A DNA stretch of 64,000 nucleotides from Apostichopus japonicus (Eukaryota > Echinodermata > Holothuroidea > Aspidochirotida > Stichopodidae): NCBI RefSeq assembly GCF_037975245.1, contig NC_092569.1:7560501-7624500 (forward strand), in the 5' to 3' direction. Positions within the stretch are counted from its first letter, which is position 1, and the number at the start of each line of letters is the position of its first letter. A model generated the notes under the pieces. The model did no database searches and was not told the DNA's origin. It worked only from the letters and a program-made list of their open reading frames with translations. The position numbers and the translations under genes were made by a program. Positions 9,956 to 23,715 of this stretch are shown here, piece after piece.

Positions 9956-10999
9956 GACCTGGCGGTACCGATCAATCGATGTGCGTTATCGACTGATCGA
10001 ATGCGCAGTATCGATCTATCGATAGAGCAGAATCGATCAATCGAATGTGCGGTACCGATCAATCGAATGTGCGGTACCGATCAATCGAATGTGCGGTACC
10101 GATAAATCGAAAGCGCAGTATCGATCAATCGACCTGGCGGTACCGATCAATCGAATGTGCGGTATCGATCAATCGATGTGCGTTTTCGGCTAATCGAATG
10201 CGCAGTATCGATCTATCGAATGTGCGGTATTTGTCAATCGAATGTGCCGTACCGATCAATCGAATGTGCGGTATCGATGAATCGAATGTGCGTTACCGAT
10301 CAATCGAATGTGTGGTCCCGATAAATCGAATGTGCATTATCGATCAATCGAATGTGCGGTATCGATCAATCGAATGTGCGGTATCGATCAATCGATGTGC
10401 GTTATCAACTAATCGAAAGTGCAGTATCGATCTATCGAATGTGCTGTATCGATCAATCGACTGTGATACCGAAAATCAAATGTGCCGTACCGATCTATCG
10501 AATGTGTGATACCGATTAATCGAATGTGCGTTATCGATCAATCGAATGTGCGGTATCGATCAATCGAATGTGGAGTACCGATCAATCGAATGTGCGGTAT
10601 CGATCAATCGAATGTGCGTTATCGATCAATCGAATGTGCCGTACCAATCAATCGAATGTGCGTTACCGATCAATTGAATGTGCGGTACCGATCAACCGAA
10701 TGTGCGGTATCGATCAATCGATAGAGCAGAATCGATCAATCGAGTGTGCGGTATCGATCAATCGATGTGCGTTATCGACTAATCGAATGCGCAGTATCGA
10801 TCTATCGAATGTGCGGTATCGATCAATCGAATGTGCGGTATCGATCAATCGAATGTGCGGTACCGATCAATCGAACGCGCAGTATCGATCAATCGAATGT
10901 TCGGTATCGATCAATCGAATGTGCGGTATCGATCTATCGAATTTGCGGTACCGATCAATCGAATTTTCCGTATCGATCAATCGAATGTGCGGTACCGAT

Positions 11000-12820
11000 C
11001 AATAGAATGTGCGGTACCGATCAATCGAATGTGCAGTACCGATCAATCGAATCTGCGTTACTGATGAATCGAAAGCGCAGTATCGATCATTCGAATGTGC
11101 GGTATCGATCAATCGATGTGCGTTATCGATTAATCGAATGCGCAGTATCGATCTATCGAATGTGCGTTATCGATCAATCGAATGTGCGGTACCGATCAAT
11201 CGAATGTGCGCTACCGATCAATCGAATGTGCGCTACCGATCAATCGAATGTGCGGTACCGATCAATCGAATGCGCAGTATCGATCAATCGAATGTGCGGT
11301 ACCGATCAATCGAATGTGCGGTACTGATAAATCGAAAGCGCAGTATCGATCAATCGAATGTGCGGTATCGATCAATCGATGTGCGTTATCGACTAATCGA
11401 ATGCGCAGTATCGATCTATCGAATGTGCGGTATCGGTCAATCGAAAGTGCATTACCGATTAATCGAATGTGCGATATCGATCAATCGAATGTGCGTTACC
11501 GATCAATCGAATGTGTTGTATCGATCAATCGAATGTGCGGTATCGATCAATCGAATGTGCGGTATCGATCAATCGAATGTGCGGTGTCGATCAATCGAAT
11601 GTGCGGTATCGATCAATCGAATGTTCGCTACCGATCAATCGAATGTGCGGTATGGATCAATCGATAGAGCAGAATCGATCAATCGAATGTGCGGTACCGA
11701 TCAATCGAATGTGCGGTACCGATCAATCGAATGTGCGGTACCGATAAATCGAAAGCGCAGTATCGATCAATCGACCGGGCGGTACCGATCAATCGATGTG
11801 CGTTATCGATCAATCGAATGCGCAGTATCGATCTATTGAATGTGCGGTATCGATCAATCGAATGTGCGGTATCGATCAATCGAATGTGCGGTACCGATCA
11901 ATCGAATGTGCGGTACCGATCAATCGTATGTGCGGTACCGATCAATCGAATGTTCGGTACCGATCAATCGAATGTGTTGTATCGATCAATCGAATGTGCG
12001 GTATCGATCAATCGAATGTGCGCTATTGATCAATCGAATGTGCGGTACCGATCAATCGAATGTGCGGTACCGATCAATCGAATGCGCGGTATCGATCAAT
12101 CGAATGTGCGGTATCGATCAATCGAATGTGCGGTACCGATCAATCGAATGTGCGGTACCGATCAATCGAATCTGCGTTACTGATGAATCGAAAGCGCAGT
12201 ATCGATCATTCGAATGTGCGGTATCGATCAATCGAATGTGCGTTATCGATTAATCGAATGCGCAGTATCGATCTATCGAATGTGCGTTATCGATCAATCG
12301 AATGTGCGGTACCGATCAATCGAATGTGCGCTACCGATCAATCGAATGTGCGCTACCGATCAATCGAATGTGCGGTACCGATCAATCGAATGCGCAGTAT
12401 CGATCAATCGAATGTGCGGTACCGATCAATCGAATGTGCGGTACTGATAAATCGAAAGCGCAGTATCGATCAATCGAATGTGCGGTATCGATCAATCGAT
12501 GTGCGTTATCGAGTAATCGAATGCGCAGTATCGATCTATCGAATGTGCGGTATCGGTCAATCGAAAGTGCAGTACCGATTAATCGAATGTGCGATATCGA
12601 TCAATCGAATGTGCGTTACCGATCAATCGTATGTGCGGTATCGATCAATCGAATGTTCGGTACCGATCAATCGAATGTGTTGTATCGATCAATCGAATGT
12701 GCGGTATCGATCAATCGAATGTGCGGTATCGATCAATCGAATGTGCGGTGTCGATCAATCGAATGTGCGGTATCGATCAATCGAATGTTCGCTACCGATC
12801 AATCGAATGTGCGGTATGGA
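11000..12820 (+). repeat. Domain A direct duplication, offset about 1.12 kb
   Basis: The rare variant CTGATGAATCGAAAGCG occurs at 11061 and 12180 (offset 1119). The rare unit GTATGGATCAATCGATAG occurs at about 11651 and 12815. The surrounding units follow the same order in both places, with small differences of one or two units. This indicates a direct duplication of roughly 0.7 kb followed by minor unit gain. Confidence 0.65.
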
Positions 12821-13556
12821 TCAATCGATAGAGCAGAATCGATCAATCGAATGTGCGGTATCGATCAATCGAATGTGCGGTATCGATCAATCGAATGTGC
12901 GGTACCGATCAATCGAATGTGCGGTACCGATCAATCGTAAGTGCGGTACCGATCAATCGAATGTTCGGTACCGATCAATCGAATGTGTTGTATCGATCAA
13001 TCGAATGTGCGTTATCGATCAATCGAATGTGCGGTATCGATCAATCGAATGTTCGGTATCGATCAATCGAATGTGCGGTACCGATCAATCGAATGTGCGG
13101 TACCGATCGATCGAATGTGCGGTACCGATCAATCGAATGCGCGGTATCGATCAATCGAATGTGCGGTACCGATCAATCGAATGTGCGGTATCGATCAATC
13201 GATGTGCGTTATCGACTTATCGAATGCGCGGTACCGATTAATCGAATGTGCGGTACCGATCAATCGAATGTGCGGTACCGATCAATCGTATGTGCGGTAC
13301 CGATCAATCGAATGTTCGGTACCGATCAATCGAATGTGTTGTATCGATCAATCGAATGTGCGTTATCGATCAATCGAATGTGCGGTATCGATCAATCGAA
13401 TGTTCGGTATCGATCAATCGAATGTGCGGTACCGATCAATCGAATGTGCGGTGCCGATCAATCGAATGTGCGGTACCGATCAATCGAATGCGCGTTATCG
13501 ATCAATCGAATGTGCGGTACCGATCAATCGAATGTGCGGTATCGATCAATCGATGT

Positions 13557-14260
13557 GCGTTATCGACTAATCGAATGCGCAGTATCGATCTATCGAATGT
13601 GCGGTATCGGTCAATCGAAAGTGCAGTACCGATTAATCGAATGTGCGATATCGATCAATCGAATGTGCGTTACCGATCAATCGTATGTGCGGTACCGATC
13701 AATCGAATGTTCGGCACCGATCAATCGAATGAGTTGTATCGATCAATCGAATGTGCGGTATCGATCAATCGAATGTGCGGTACCGATCAATCGAATGTGC
13801 GGTACCGATCAATCGTATGTGCGGTACCGATTAATCGAATGTGTTGTATCGATCAATCGAATGTGCGTTATCGATCAATCGAATGTGCGGTATCGATCAA
13901 TCGAATGTGCGGTATCGATCAATCGAATGTTCGGTACCGATCAATCGAATGTGCGGTACCGATCAATCGAATGTGCGGTACCGATCAATCGAATGCGCGG
14001 TATCGATCAATCGAATGTGCGGTACCGATCAATCGAATGTGCGGTATCGATCAATCGATGTGCGTTATCGACTAATCGAATGCGCAGTATCGATCTATCG
14101 AATGTGCGGTATCGGTCAATCGAAAGTGCAGTACCGATTAATCGAATGTGCGATATCGATCAATCGAATGTGCGTTACCGATCAATCGTATGTGCGGTAC
14201 CGATCAATCGAATGTTCGGCACCGATCAATCGAATGAGTTGTATCGATCAATCGAATGTG
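13557..14260 (+). repeat. Domain A short-period duplication, offset 505 bp
   Basis: The string TATCGACTAATCGAATGCG occurs at 13561 and 14066, followed both times by the same series ending in the rare GTTCGGCACCG and GAGTTGTATCG units. An offset of 505 (23 x 22 minus 1) reflects one 21-bp unit inside the repeat. Just upstream, a related series repeats at an offset of 351 (GTTCGGTATCG at 13051 and 13402). Confidence 0.65.
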
Positions 14261-17200
14261 CGGTATCGATAAATCGAATGTGCGGTATCGATCAATCGAA
14301 TGTGCGGTATCGATCAATCGAATGTGCGGAACCAATCAATCGAATGTGCGGAACCCTTCAATCAAATGTGCGGTACCGATAAATCGAAAGCGCAGTATCG
14401 ATCATTCGAATGTGCGGTATCGATCAATCGATGTGCGTTATCGACTAATTGAATGCGCAGTATCGATCTATCGAATGTGCGTTATCGATCAATCGAATGT
14501 GCGGTATAGATCAATCGAACGTGCAGTATCGATCAATCATATGTGCCGTATCGATCAATCGAATGTGCGGTACCGATCAATCGAATGTGCGGTACTGATA
14601 AATCGAAAGCGCAGTATCGATCAATCGAATGTGCGGTATCGATCAATCGATGTGCGTTATCGACTAATCGAATGCGCAGTATCGATCTATCGAATGTGCG
14701 GTATCGATCAATCGAAAGTGCAGTACTGATTAATCGAATGTGCGATATCGATCAATCGAATGTGCGTTACCGATCAATCGTATGTGCGGTACTGATCAAT
14801 CGAATGTTCGGTACCGATCAATCGAATGTGCGGTACCGATCAATCGAATCTGCGGTACCGATAAATCGAAAGCGCAGTATCGATCAATCGAATGTGCGGT
14901 ATCGATCAATCGATGGGCGTTATCGATCAATCGAATGTGCGGTATCGATCAATCGATGTGCGTTATCGACTAATTGAATGCGCAGTATCGATCTATCGAA
15001 TGTGCGGTACCGATAAATCGAAAGCGCAGTATCGATCAATCGACCGGGCGGTACCGATCAATCGATGTGCGTTATCGACTGATCGAATGCGCAGTATCGA
15101 TCAATCGAATGTGCGGTATCGATCAATCGAATGTGCGGTATCGATCAATCGAATGTGCGGTACCGATCAATCGAATGTGCGGTACCGATCAATCGTATGT
15201 GCGGTACCGATCAATCTAATGTGCCGTACCGATCAATCGAATGTGCGGTACCGATAAATCGAAAGCGCAGTATCGATCAATCGACCGGGCGGTACCGATC
15301 AATCGATGTGCGTTATCGACTGATCGAATGCGCAGTATCGATCTATCGAATGTGCGGTATCGATCAATCGAATGTGCGGTATCGATCAATCGAATGTGCG
15401 GTACCGATCAATCGAATGTGCGGTACCGATCAATCGTATGTGCGGTACCGATCAATCGACTGTTCGGTACCGATCAATCGAATGTGTTATATCGATCAAT
15501 CGAATGTGCGGTATAGATCAATCGAATGTGCAGTATCGATCAATCGAATGTGCAGTATCGATCAATCGAATGTGCGGTATCGATCAATCGAATGTGCGGT
15601 ATCGATCAATCGAATGTGTTGTATCGATCAATCGAATGTGCGGTATCGATCAATCGAATGTGCGGTATCGATCAATCGAATGTGCGGTATCGATCAATCG
15701 AATGTTCGCTACCGATCAATCGAATGTGCGGTATCGATCAATCGAATGTACGGTACCGATCAATCGAATGCGCGGTACCGATCAATCGAATGTGCGGTAC
15801 CGATCAATCGAATCTGCGTTACTGATAAATCGAAAGCGCAGTATCGATCATTCGAATGTGCGGTATCGATCAATCGATGTGCGTTATCGACTAATTGAAT
15901 GCGCAGTATCGATCTATCGAATGTGCGGTATCGATCAATCGAATGTGCGATATCGATCTATCGAATGTGCGGTATCGATCAATCGAATGTGCGGTACCGA
16001 TCAATCGAATGTGCGGTACCGATAAATCGATAGCGCAGTATCCATCAATTGAATGTGCGGTACCGATCAATCGAATGTGTGTTACCGATCAATCGAATGT
16101 GCGGTAACGATCAATCGAATGTGCGGTACCGATCAATCGAATGTTCGGTACCGATAAATCGAAAGCGCAGTATCGATCAATCGATTGTACGGTATCGATC
16201 AATCGATGTGCGTTATCGACTAATCGAACGCGCAGTTTCGATCTATCGAATGTGCGGTATCGATCAATCGAATGTGCGGTACCGATCAATCGAATGTTCG
16301 GTACCGATCAATCGAATGTGTTGTATCGATCAATCGAATGTGCGGTATCGATCAATCGAATGTGCGGTATCGATCAATGGAATGTGCGGTGTCGATCAAT
16401 CGAATGTTCGCTACCGATCAATCGAATGCGCGGTATCGATCAATCGATAGAGCAGAATCGATTGATCGAATGTGCGGTACCGATCAATCGAATGTGCGGT
16501 ACCGATCAATCGAATGTGCGGTACCGATCAATCGAATGTTCGGCACTGATCAATCGAATGAGTTGTATCGATCAATCGAATGTGCGGTACCGATCAATCG
16601 AATGTGCGGTATCGATCAATCGAATGTGCGGTATCGATCAATCGAATGTGCGGAACCAATCAATCGAATGTGCGGAACCCATCAATCAAATGTGCGATAC
16701 CGATAAATCGAAAGCGCAGTATCGATCATTCGAATGTGCGGTATCGATCAATCGATGTGCGTTATCGACTAATTGAATGCGCAGTATCGATCTATCGAAT
16801 GTGCGGTACCGATCAATCGAATGTGCGGTACTGATAAATCGAAAGCGCAGTATCGATCAATCGAATGTGCGGTATCGATCAATCGATGTGCGTTATGGAC
16901 TAATCGAATGTGCGGTACCGATCAATCGAATGTGCGTTACCGATCAATCGTATGTGCGGTATCGATCAATCGAATGTGCGGTATAGATCAATCGAACGTG
17001 CAGTATCGATCAATCGAATGTGCGGTATCGATCAATCGAATGTGCGGTACCGATTAATCGAATGTTCGCTACCGATCAATCGAATGTGCGGTATCGATCA
17101 ATCGACAGAGCAGAATCGATCAATCGAATGTGCGGTACCGATCAATCGAATGTGTGGTACCGATCAATCGAATGTGCGGTACCGATCAATCGAAAGCGCA

Positions 17201-20200
17201 GTATCGACCAATCGACCGGGCGGTACCGATCAATCGATGTGCGTTATCGACTGATCGAATGCGCAGTATCGATCTATCGAATGTGCGATATCGATCAATC
17301 GAATGTGCGGTATCGATCAATCGAATGTGCGGTACCGATCAATCGAATGTACGGTACCGATCAATCGTGTGTGCGGTACCGATCAATCGAATGTTCGGTA
17401 CCGATCAATCGAATGTGCGGTACTGATAAATCGAAAGCGCAGTATCGATCAATCGAATGTGCGGTATCGATCAATCGAATGTGCGTTATCGACTAATCGA
17501 ATGCGCAGTATCGATCTATCGAATGTGCGGTATCGGTCAATCGAAAGTGCAATACCGATTAATCGAAAGTGCGATATCAATCAATCGAATGTGCGTTACC
17601 GATCAATCGAATGTGCGGAATCGATCAATGGATAGAGCAGAATCGATCAATCGAATGTGCGGTACCGATCAATCGAATGTGCGGTACCGATCAATCGAAT
17701 GTGCGGTACCGATAAATCGAAAGCGCAGTATCGATCAATCGACCGGGCGGTACCGATCAATCGATGTGCGTTATCGACTGATCGAATGCGCAGTATCGAT
17801 CAATCGAATGTGCTGTATCGATCAATCGAATGTGCGGTACCGATCAATCGAATGTGCGGTACCGATCATTCGTATGTGCGGTACCGATCAATCGAATGTG
17901 TTGTATCGATCAATCGAATGTGCGGTATCGATCAATCGAATGTGCGCTACCGATCAATCGAATGTGCGCTACCGATCAATCGAATGTGCGGTACCGATCA
18001 ATCGATAGCGCAGTATCGATCAATCGAATGTGCGGTACCGATCAATCGAATGTGCGGTACTGATAAATCGAAAGCGCAGTATCGATCAATCGAATGTGCG
18101 GTATCGATCAATCGATGTGCGTTATGGACTAATCGAATGTGCGGTACCGATCAATCGAATGTGCGTTACCGATCAATCGTATGTGCGGTATCGATCAATC
18201 GAATGTGCGGTATAGATCAATCGAACGTGCAGTATCGATCAATCGAATGTGCGGTATCGATCAATCGAATGTGCGGTACCGATTAATCGAATGAGCGCTA
18301 CCGATCAATCGAATGTGCGGTATCGATCAATCGATAGAGCAGAATCGATCAATCGAATGTGCGGTACCGATCAATCGAATGTGCGGTACCGATCAATCGA
18401 ATGTGCGGTACCGATAAATCGAAAGCGCAGTATCGATCAATCGACCGGGCGGTACCGATCAATCGATGTGCGTTATCGACTGATCGAATGCGCAGTATCG
18501 ATCTATCGAATGTGCGGTATCGATCAATCGAATGTGCGGTATCGATCAATCGAATGTGCGGTACCGATCAATCGATGTGCGTTATCGATCAATCGAATGC
18601 GCAGTATCGATCTATCGAATGTGCGGTATCGATCAATCGAATGTGCGGTATCGATCAATCGAATGTGCGGTACCGATCAATCGAATGTGCGGTACCGATC
18701 AATCGTATGTGCGGTACCGATCAATCGAATGTTCGGTACCAATCAATCGAATGTGTTATATCGATCAATCGAATGTGCGGTATAGATCAATCGAATGTGC
18801 AGTATCGATCAATCGAATGTGCAGTATCGATCAATCGAATGTGCGGTATCGATCAATCGAATGTGCGGTACCGATCAATCGTATGTGCGGTACCGATCAA
18901 TCGAATGTTCGGTACCGATCAATCGAATGTGTTGTATCGATCAATCGAATGTGCGGTATCGATCAATTGAATGTGCGGTATCGATCAATCGAATGTTCGC
19001 TACCGATCAATCGAATGTGCGGTATCGATCAATCGAATGTGCGGTATCGATCAATCGAATGTTCGCTACCGATCAATCGAATGTGCGGTACCGATCAATC
19101 GAATCTGCGGTAACGATAAATCGATAGCGCAGTATCGATCAATCGAATGTGCGGTATCGATCAATCGATGGGCGTTATCGACTAATCGAATGTGCAGTAT
19201 CGATCATTCGAATGTGCGTTATCGATCAATCGAATGTGCGGTATAGATCAATCGAATGTGCAGTATCGATCAATCGAATGTGCGGTATCGATCAATCGAA
19301 TGTGCGCTATCGATCAATCGAATGTGCGCTACCGATCAATCGAATGTGCGGTACCGATCAATCGATAGCGCAGTATCGATCAATCGAATGTGCGGTACCG
19401 ATCAATCGAATGTGCGGTACTGATAAATCGAAAGTGCAGTATCGATCAATCGAATGTGCTGTATCGATCATTCGATGTGCGTTATCGACTAATCGAATGC
19501 GCAGTATAGATTTATCGAATGTGCGGTATCGGTCAATCGAAAGTGCAGTACCGATTAATCGAATGTGCGATATCGATCAATCGTATGTGCGGTACCGATC
19601 AATCGAATGTTCGGTACCGATCAATCGAATTCGTTGTATCGATCAATCGAATGTGCGGTAACGATCAATCGAATGTGCGGTACCGATCAATCGAATGTTC
19701 GGTACCGATAAATCGAAAGCCCAGTATCGATCAATCGAATGTACGGTATCGATCAATCGATGTGCGTTATCGACTAATCGAACGCGCAGTTTCGATCTAT
19801 CGAATGTGCGGTATCGATCAATCGAATGTGCGGTACCGATCAATCGAATGTTCGGTACCGATCAATCGAATGTGTTGTATCGATCAATCGAATGTGCGGT
19901 ATCGATCAATCGAATGTTCGCTACCGATCAATCGAATGTGCGGTATCGATCAATCCATAGAGCAGAATCGATCAATCGAATGTGCGGTACCGATCAATCG
20001 AATGTGCGGTACCGATCAATAGAATGTGCGGTACCGATAAATCGAAAGCGCAGTATCGATTTATCGACCGGGCGGTACCGATCAATCGATGTGCGTTATC
20101 GACTGATCGAATGCGCAGTATCGATCTATCGAATGTGCGATATCGATCAATCGAATATGCGGTATCGATCAATCGAATGTGCGGTATCGATCAATCGAAT

Positions 20201-21640
20201 GTGCGGTACCGATCAATCGTGTGTGCGGTACCGATCAATCGAATGTTCAGTACCGATCAATCGAATGTGTTGTATCGATCAATCGAATGTGCGGTATCGA
20301 TCAATCGAATGTGCGCTACCGATCAATCGAATGTGCGCTACCGATCAATCGAATGTGCGGTACCGATCAATCGATAGCGCAGTATCGATCAATCGAATGT
20401 GCGGTACCGATCAATCGAATGTGCGGTACTGATAAATCGAAAGCGCAGTATCGATCAATCGAATGTGCGGTATCGATCAATCGAATGTGCGTTATCGACT
20501 AATCGAATGCGCAGTATCGATCTATCGAATGTGCGGTATCGGTCAATCGAAAGTGCAGTACCGATTAATCGAATGTGCGATATCAATCAATCGAATGTGC
20601 GTTACCGATCAATCGAATGTGCGGTATCGATCAATGGATAGAGCAGAATCGATCAATCGAATGTGCGGTACCGATCAATCGAATGTGCGGTACCGATCAA
20701 TCGAATGTGCGGTACCGATAAATCGAAAGCGCAGTATCGATCAATCGACCGGGCGGTACCGATCAATCGATGTGCGTTATCGACTGATCGAATGCGCAGT
20801 ATCGATCTATCAATGTGCTGTATCGATCAATCGAATGTGCGGTATCGATCAATCGAATGTGCGGTATCGATCAATCGAATGTGCGGTACCGATCAATCGT
20901 ATGTGCGGTACCGATCAATCGAATGTGTTGTATCGATCAATCGAATGTGCGGTATCGATCAATCGAATGTGCGCTACCGATCAATCGAATGTGCGCTACC
21001 GATCAATCGAATGTGCGGTACCGATCAATCGAATGTTCGGTACCGATCAATCGAATGTGCGGTACCGATCAATCGAATGTGCGGTATCGATCAATCGAAA
21101 GTGCAGTACCGATTAATCGAATGTGCGATATCGTTCAATCGAATGTGCGTTACCGATCAATCGTATGTGCGGTACCGATCAATCGAATGTTCGGTACCGA
21201 TCAATCGAATGTTCGGTACCGATCAATCCGAATGTGCGGTATCGATCAATCGAATGTGCGGTATCGATCAATCGAATGTGCGGTATCGATCAATCGAATG
21301 TGCGGTATCGATCAATCGATTGTTCGCTACCGATCAATCGTATGTGCGGTACCGATCAATCGAATGTTCGGTACCGATCAATCGAATGTTCGGTACCGAT
21401 CAATCCGAATGTGCGGTATCGATCAATCGAATGTGCGGTATCGATCAATCGAATGTGCGGTATCGATCAATCGAATGTGCCGTATCGATCAATTGAATTT
21501 GCGGTACCGATCAATCGAATGCGCGGTATCGATCAATCGATGTGCGTTATCGACTTATCGAATGTGCAGTATCGATCTATCCAATGTGCGGTATCGATCA
21601 ATCGAATTTCGGTACCGATCAATCGAATGTTCGGTACCGA

Positions 21641-23715
21641 TCAATAGAATGTGCGGTATCTATCAATCGAATGTGATACCGAAAATCGAATGTGCCGTAC
21701 CGATTAATCGAATGTGTCTTACCGAACAATAAAATGTGTGTGATCGATCAATCGAATGTGCGGTATCGATCAATCGAATGTGCGGTATCGATCAATCGAA
21801 TGTGCGGTATCGATCAATCGAATGTGCGGTATCGATCAATCGAATGTGCAGTATCGATCAATCGAATGTACGGTATCGATCAGTCGAATGTGCCGTATCG
21901 ATCAATCGAATGTGCGGTACCGATCAATCGAATGTGCAGTATCGATCAATCGAATGTACGGTATCGATCAATCGAATGTGCCGTATCGATCAATCGAATG
22001 TGCGTTACCGATCAATCGAATGTGCGGTACTGATAAATCGAAAGCGCGTTACCGATCAATCGTATGTGCGGTATCGATCAATCGAAAGTGCGGTACCGAT
22101 TAATCGAATGTGCGATATCGATCAATCGAATGAGCGTTACCGATCAATCGTATGTGCGGTACCGATCAATCGAATGTGCGGTATCGATCAATCGAATGTG
22201 CGGTATCGATCAATCGAATGTTCGCTACCGATCAATCGAATGTGTTGTATCGATCAATCGAATGTGCGGTATCGATCAATCGAATGTGAGGTAACGATCA
22301 ATCGAATGTGCGGTATCGATCAATCGAATGTTCGCTACCGATCAATCGAATGTGCGATATCGATCAATCGAATGTGCGTTTCCGATCAATCGTATGTGCG
22401 GTACCGATCAATCGAATGTTCGGTACCGATCAATCGAATGTGCGGTATCGATCAATCGAATGTGCGGTATCGATCAATCGGATGTGCGGTACCGATCAAT
22501 CGAATGTGCGGTATCGATCAATCGAATGTGCGGTATCGATCAATCGGATGTGCGGTATCGATCAATCGAATGTGCGGTATCGATCAATCGAATGTGCGGT
22601 ATCGATCAATCGAATGTTCGCTACCGATCAATCGAATGTGCGGTACCGATCAATCGAATGTGTTGTATCGATCAATCGAATGTGCGGTATCGATCAATCG
22701 GATGTGCGGTATCGATCAATCGAATGTGCGGTATCGATCAATCGAATGTGCGGTATCGATCAATCGAATGTTCGCTACCGATCAATCGAATGTGCGGTAC
22801 CGATCAATCGAATGTGCGGTACCGATTAAACGATAGCGCAGTATCGATCAATCGAATGTGCGGTACCGATCAATCGATGTGCGTTATCGACTAATCGAAT
22901 GTGCGGTACCGATCAATCGATGTGCGTTATCGATCAATCGAATGTGCAGTATCGATCTATCGAATGTGCGTTATCGATCAATCGAATGTGCGGTATCGAT
23001 TAATCGAATGTGATACCGAAAATCGAATGTGCCGTACCGATCAATCGAATGTGCATTACCGATCAATCGAATGTGCGTTATCGATCAATCGAATGTGCGT
23101 TATCGATCAATCGAATGTGCGGTATCGATCAATCGAATGTGCGGTACCGATCAATCGAATGTGCGGTATCGATCAATCGAATGTGCCGTATCGATCAATC
23201 GAATGTGCGGTATCGATAAGTCAATGTACGGAATCGTTCAATCGAATGTGCGGTATCGATCGAATGTGCGGTATCGATCAATCGAATGTGCGGTATCGAT
23301 CAGTCGAATATGCTGTATCGATCAATCGAATGTGCGGTATCGATCAGTCGAATGTGCGTTATCGATCAATCGAATGTGCGGTATCGATCAATCGAATGTG
23401 CGGTACCGATCAATCGATGTGCGTTATCGACTAATCGAATGTGCATTATCGATCTATCGAATGTGCGTTATCGATCAATCGAATGTGCGGTATCGATTAA
23501 TCGAATGTGATACCGAAAATCGGATGTGCGGTATCGATCAATCGAATGTGCGTTACCGATCAATCGAATGTGCGTTATCGATCAATCGAATGTGCGTTAT
23601 CTATCAATCGAATGTGCGGTATCGATCAATCGAATGTGCGGTACCGATCAATCGAATGTGCGGTATCGATCAATCGAATGTGCCGTATCGATCAATCGAA
23701 TGTGCGGTATCGATC
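21641..23715 (+). repeat. Satellite domain B1
   Basis: This is the first stretch with domain B marks: GTGATACCGAAAATCG at about 21671, 23008 and 23505, CAATAAAATGTGTGTGATCG at 21728 (here preceded by CCGAA rather than CCGAT), CGATCAATCGGATGTG, the 21-bp unit CGATAAGTCAATGTACGG near 23215, and the 18-bp unit in which CGATCGAATG replaces CGATCAATCGAATG. Domain A marks such as CGATAGAGCAG and CGACCGGGCGG are absent. Confidence 0.7.

Larger units (their letters stand above)
2588..21640 (+). repeat. Satellite domain A
   Basis: This domain is defined by diagnostic variants: CGATAGAGCAGAATCG (for example 4285, 5119, 6500, 6720, 9003, 9844, 11660, 12827, 16443, 18330, 20637), a unit with CGACCGGGCGG or CGACCTGGCGG, CGATAAATCGAAAGCG, and CGACTGATCGAATGCG. 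These often occur together as a block of about ten units (roughly 215 bp). The CCTGG form is confined to about 4.4-10.1 kb (4377, 5231, 5407, 8091, 8258, 9115, 9956, 10131). The CCGGG form occurs at 2664 and then from 6.6 kb onward. Domain B markers are nearly absent; the exception is one GATACCGAAAATC near 10465. The right boundary is gradual, about 21.1-21.7 kb. Confidence 0.8.
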
